Below, piece after piece: positions 63,276 through 64,000 of a DNA stretch of 64,000 bases (the stretch's first letter is position 1; each line of letters starts with the position of its first letter). This DNA comes from JAGQPD01 sp020426865 (GTDB lineage: Bacteria; Planctomycetota; Planctomycetia; Pirellulales; Pirellulaceae): contig JAWKTN010000002.1 of NCBI GenBank assembly GCA_041399065.1, positions 992,001 to 1,056,000 on the forward strand. The letters run 5' to 3'. The position numbers and the translations under genes were made by a program. The notes under the pieces were generated by a model. The model worked only from the letters and a program-made list of their open reading frames with translations. It was not told where the DNA came from and did not search any database.

Positions 63276-64000
63276 TTACGAACACTGCGCCGTTGCCGCT
63301 TGGCAAGTGGCAGTGACTTCCTCGTCCATCGCAACCGGCAAGCCAGCATCGACCCATGCAGCAAAACCACCGGCGAGATTGATCACCTCTTTGCCGGCCG
63401 CTTGCAGTACGCTGGCGGCAATCGCCGATCGTGCGGCACTCTGACATTGTACGACGATGGGCTTTGAGTCGTCCAGTTCTTCCAGCTGTTGCGGTAATCT
63501 TCCCAGGAAGCGGTGCTCGGCTTCCGGGATATGAGCGACGTGCCATTCGGCGTCGGACCTTACATCGACAAGCGTCACCTGTCCGTCACTGATGCGCTGT
63601 GCCAGTTGGTCAGCGGCGATGCTTTGGTATAGCTGCGTTGCCAACCCGGCTTTGTGTACGTCTGTCGTCCGAAAGTACCCCGCGATGTGCTCGACACCGA
63701 TCTTTCGCAGTACTCGCAACGCTTCGGGAAACTGTTCGTACTGACCAATCAGGTACAATGGCCGGTCGTAGTCAACCAGCCATCCCGCCCAACCGGCCAG
63801 CATGCCGGTTGGGATGTTGATCGTTCCCGGGACGTGTCCGGCTGCGAACGCGTCCGCTGTCGAAAGATCGATGACCGTGCCATTCTCTAAGGCCGAGTCC
63901 AGTTGATTGGTGGTCAGTAGTCTCGGCAAGGACTCTTCTCCAAGCACAATCGGCCCCTCTTTGTTGACACGCTTCATCACGGCGAAGTACTTGGGGGCCT
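63276..64000 (-). CDS. Rhodanese-domain protein, probably C-terminal part of an MBL-fold hydrolase (cut by window edge)
   Basis: Open to the right edge; at least 241 residues. Codons before the internal GTG at 63980 continue as APKYFAVMKRVNKEGP, which matches the linker that joins the metallo-beta-lactamase domain to rhodanese domains in ETHE1-like persulfide dioxygenase fusions (family knowledge). Two rhodanese domains follow: DLSTADAFAAGHVPGTINIP, whose active-site Cys is replaced (LIGQYEQ), and VDVRSDAEWHVAHIPEAEH with the active-site VQCQSAARSA. One degenerate and one active domain is common here. Placed in a YeeE operon it probably handles sulfane sulfur. Confidence 0.87.
   Translation of the reverse strand, partial: APKYFAVMKRVNKEGPIVLGEESLPRLLTTNQLDSALENGTVIDLSTADAFAAGHVPGTINIPTGMLAGWAGWLVDYDRPLYLIGQYEQFPEALRVLRKIGVEHIAGYFRTTDVHKAGLATQLYQSIAADQLAQRISDGQVTLVDVRSDAEWHVAHIPEAEHRFLGRLPQQLEELDDSKPIVVQCQSAARSAIAASVLQAAGKEVINLAGGFAAWVDAGLPVAMDEEVTATCQAATAQCS

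Overview
The window reads as chromosomal DNA of a planctomycete, most likely from the Pirellulales. The evidence is an LEPR-XLL-type N-terminus on a giant surface sulfatase, paired PQQ-like beta-propeller proteins, a sulfatase with an adjacent maturase, small basic planctomycete-type hypotheticals, a Tat-exported Gfo/Idh/MocA oxidoreductase, and a Tad/Flp pilus locus with unusual pilins. I see no rRNA, tRNA, CRISPR array, transposase or phage gene. Base composition looks moderately GC-rich throughout.

Layout. 1-13 kb: the start of a TolC-like outer-membrane lipoprotein (cut by the left edge), a membrane/coiled-coil hypothetical, a rhomboid protease broken by a single-base frameshift, aldose 1-epimerase, a TIM-barrel sugar isomerase-like protein, SppA, a leftward operon rlmN - ECF sigma factor - membrane anti-sigma-like protein, and an M20-type peptidase. 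13-24 kb: a BFD-like [2Fe-2S] protein, two small proteins, a leftward operon of two PQQ-like propeller proteins ending in a degenerate response-regulator receiver, an exported Cys/Gly-rich repeat protein that appears to carry three compensating single-base insertions, a conserved hypothetical, a hemerythrin-like protein and an MDR oxidoreductase. 24-31.6 kb: an internally deleted Uma2 remnant, a 14-bp minisatellite, an ALDH3-type aldehyde dehydrogenase, and a giant exported protein built of about 16-20 secretin-type (NolW/N1-like) modules without a secretin barrel. 31.8-41.3 kb: a roughly 1490-residue Ser-type sulfatase followed at once by its probable anaerobic maturase (anSME), then a two-chain pyruvate:ferredoxin oxidoreductase on the other strand. 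41.6-45.5 kb: a small HTH protein, a small hypothetical, a Na/Pi cotransporter with a PhoU-like tail, and a Gfo/Idh/MocA oxidoreductase.

45.7-59.2 kb is a Tad/Flp pilus locus: prepilin peptidase (TadV/CpaA), two unknown membrane proteins and two pilin-like genes leftward; a third pilin-like gene, CpaB, CpaF, TadB and TadC rightward; and the secretin CpaC, a lipoprotein and a TadD-like TPR lipoprotein leftward. No CpaE/TadZ is present. The three pilin paralogues share one N-terminal module, and one carries a long Gly/Asn/His/Ser repeat tail.

59.5-64 kb: a Cys-containing exported hypothetical, an exported HEAT-like protein overlapping an SUI1/eIF1-like gene, and a sulfur module of two YeeE/YedE half-transporters with a rhodanese-domain protein (probably the end of an MBL-fold hydrolase) running off the right edge.

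Small dispersed intergenic repeats recur: a family with an AGCCGTGCAAC core (4.3 kb, 45.6 kb and 45.8 kb) and an element with a 20-nt near-identical block at 12.6 and 24.4 kb, each followed by TCCTGCC-type repeats.
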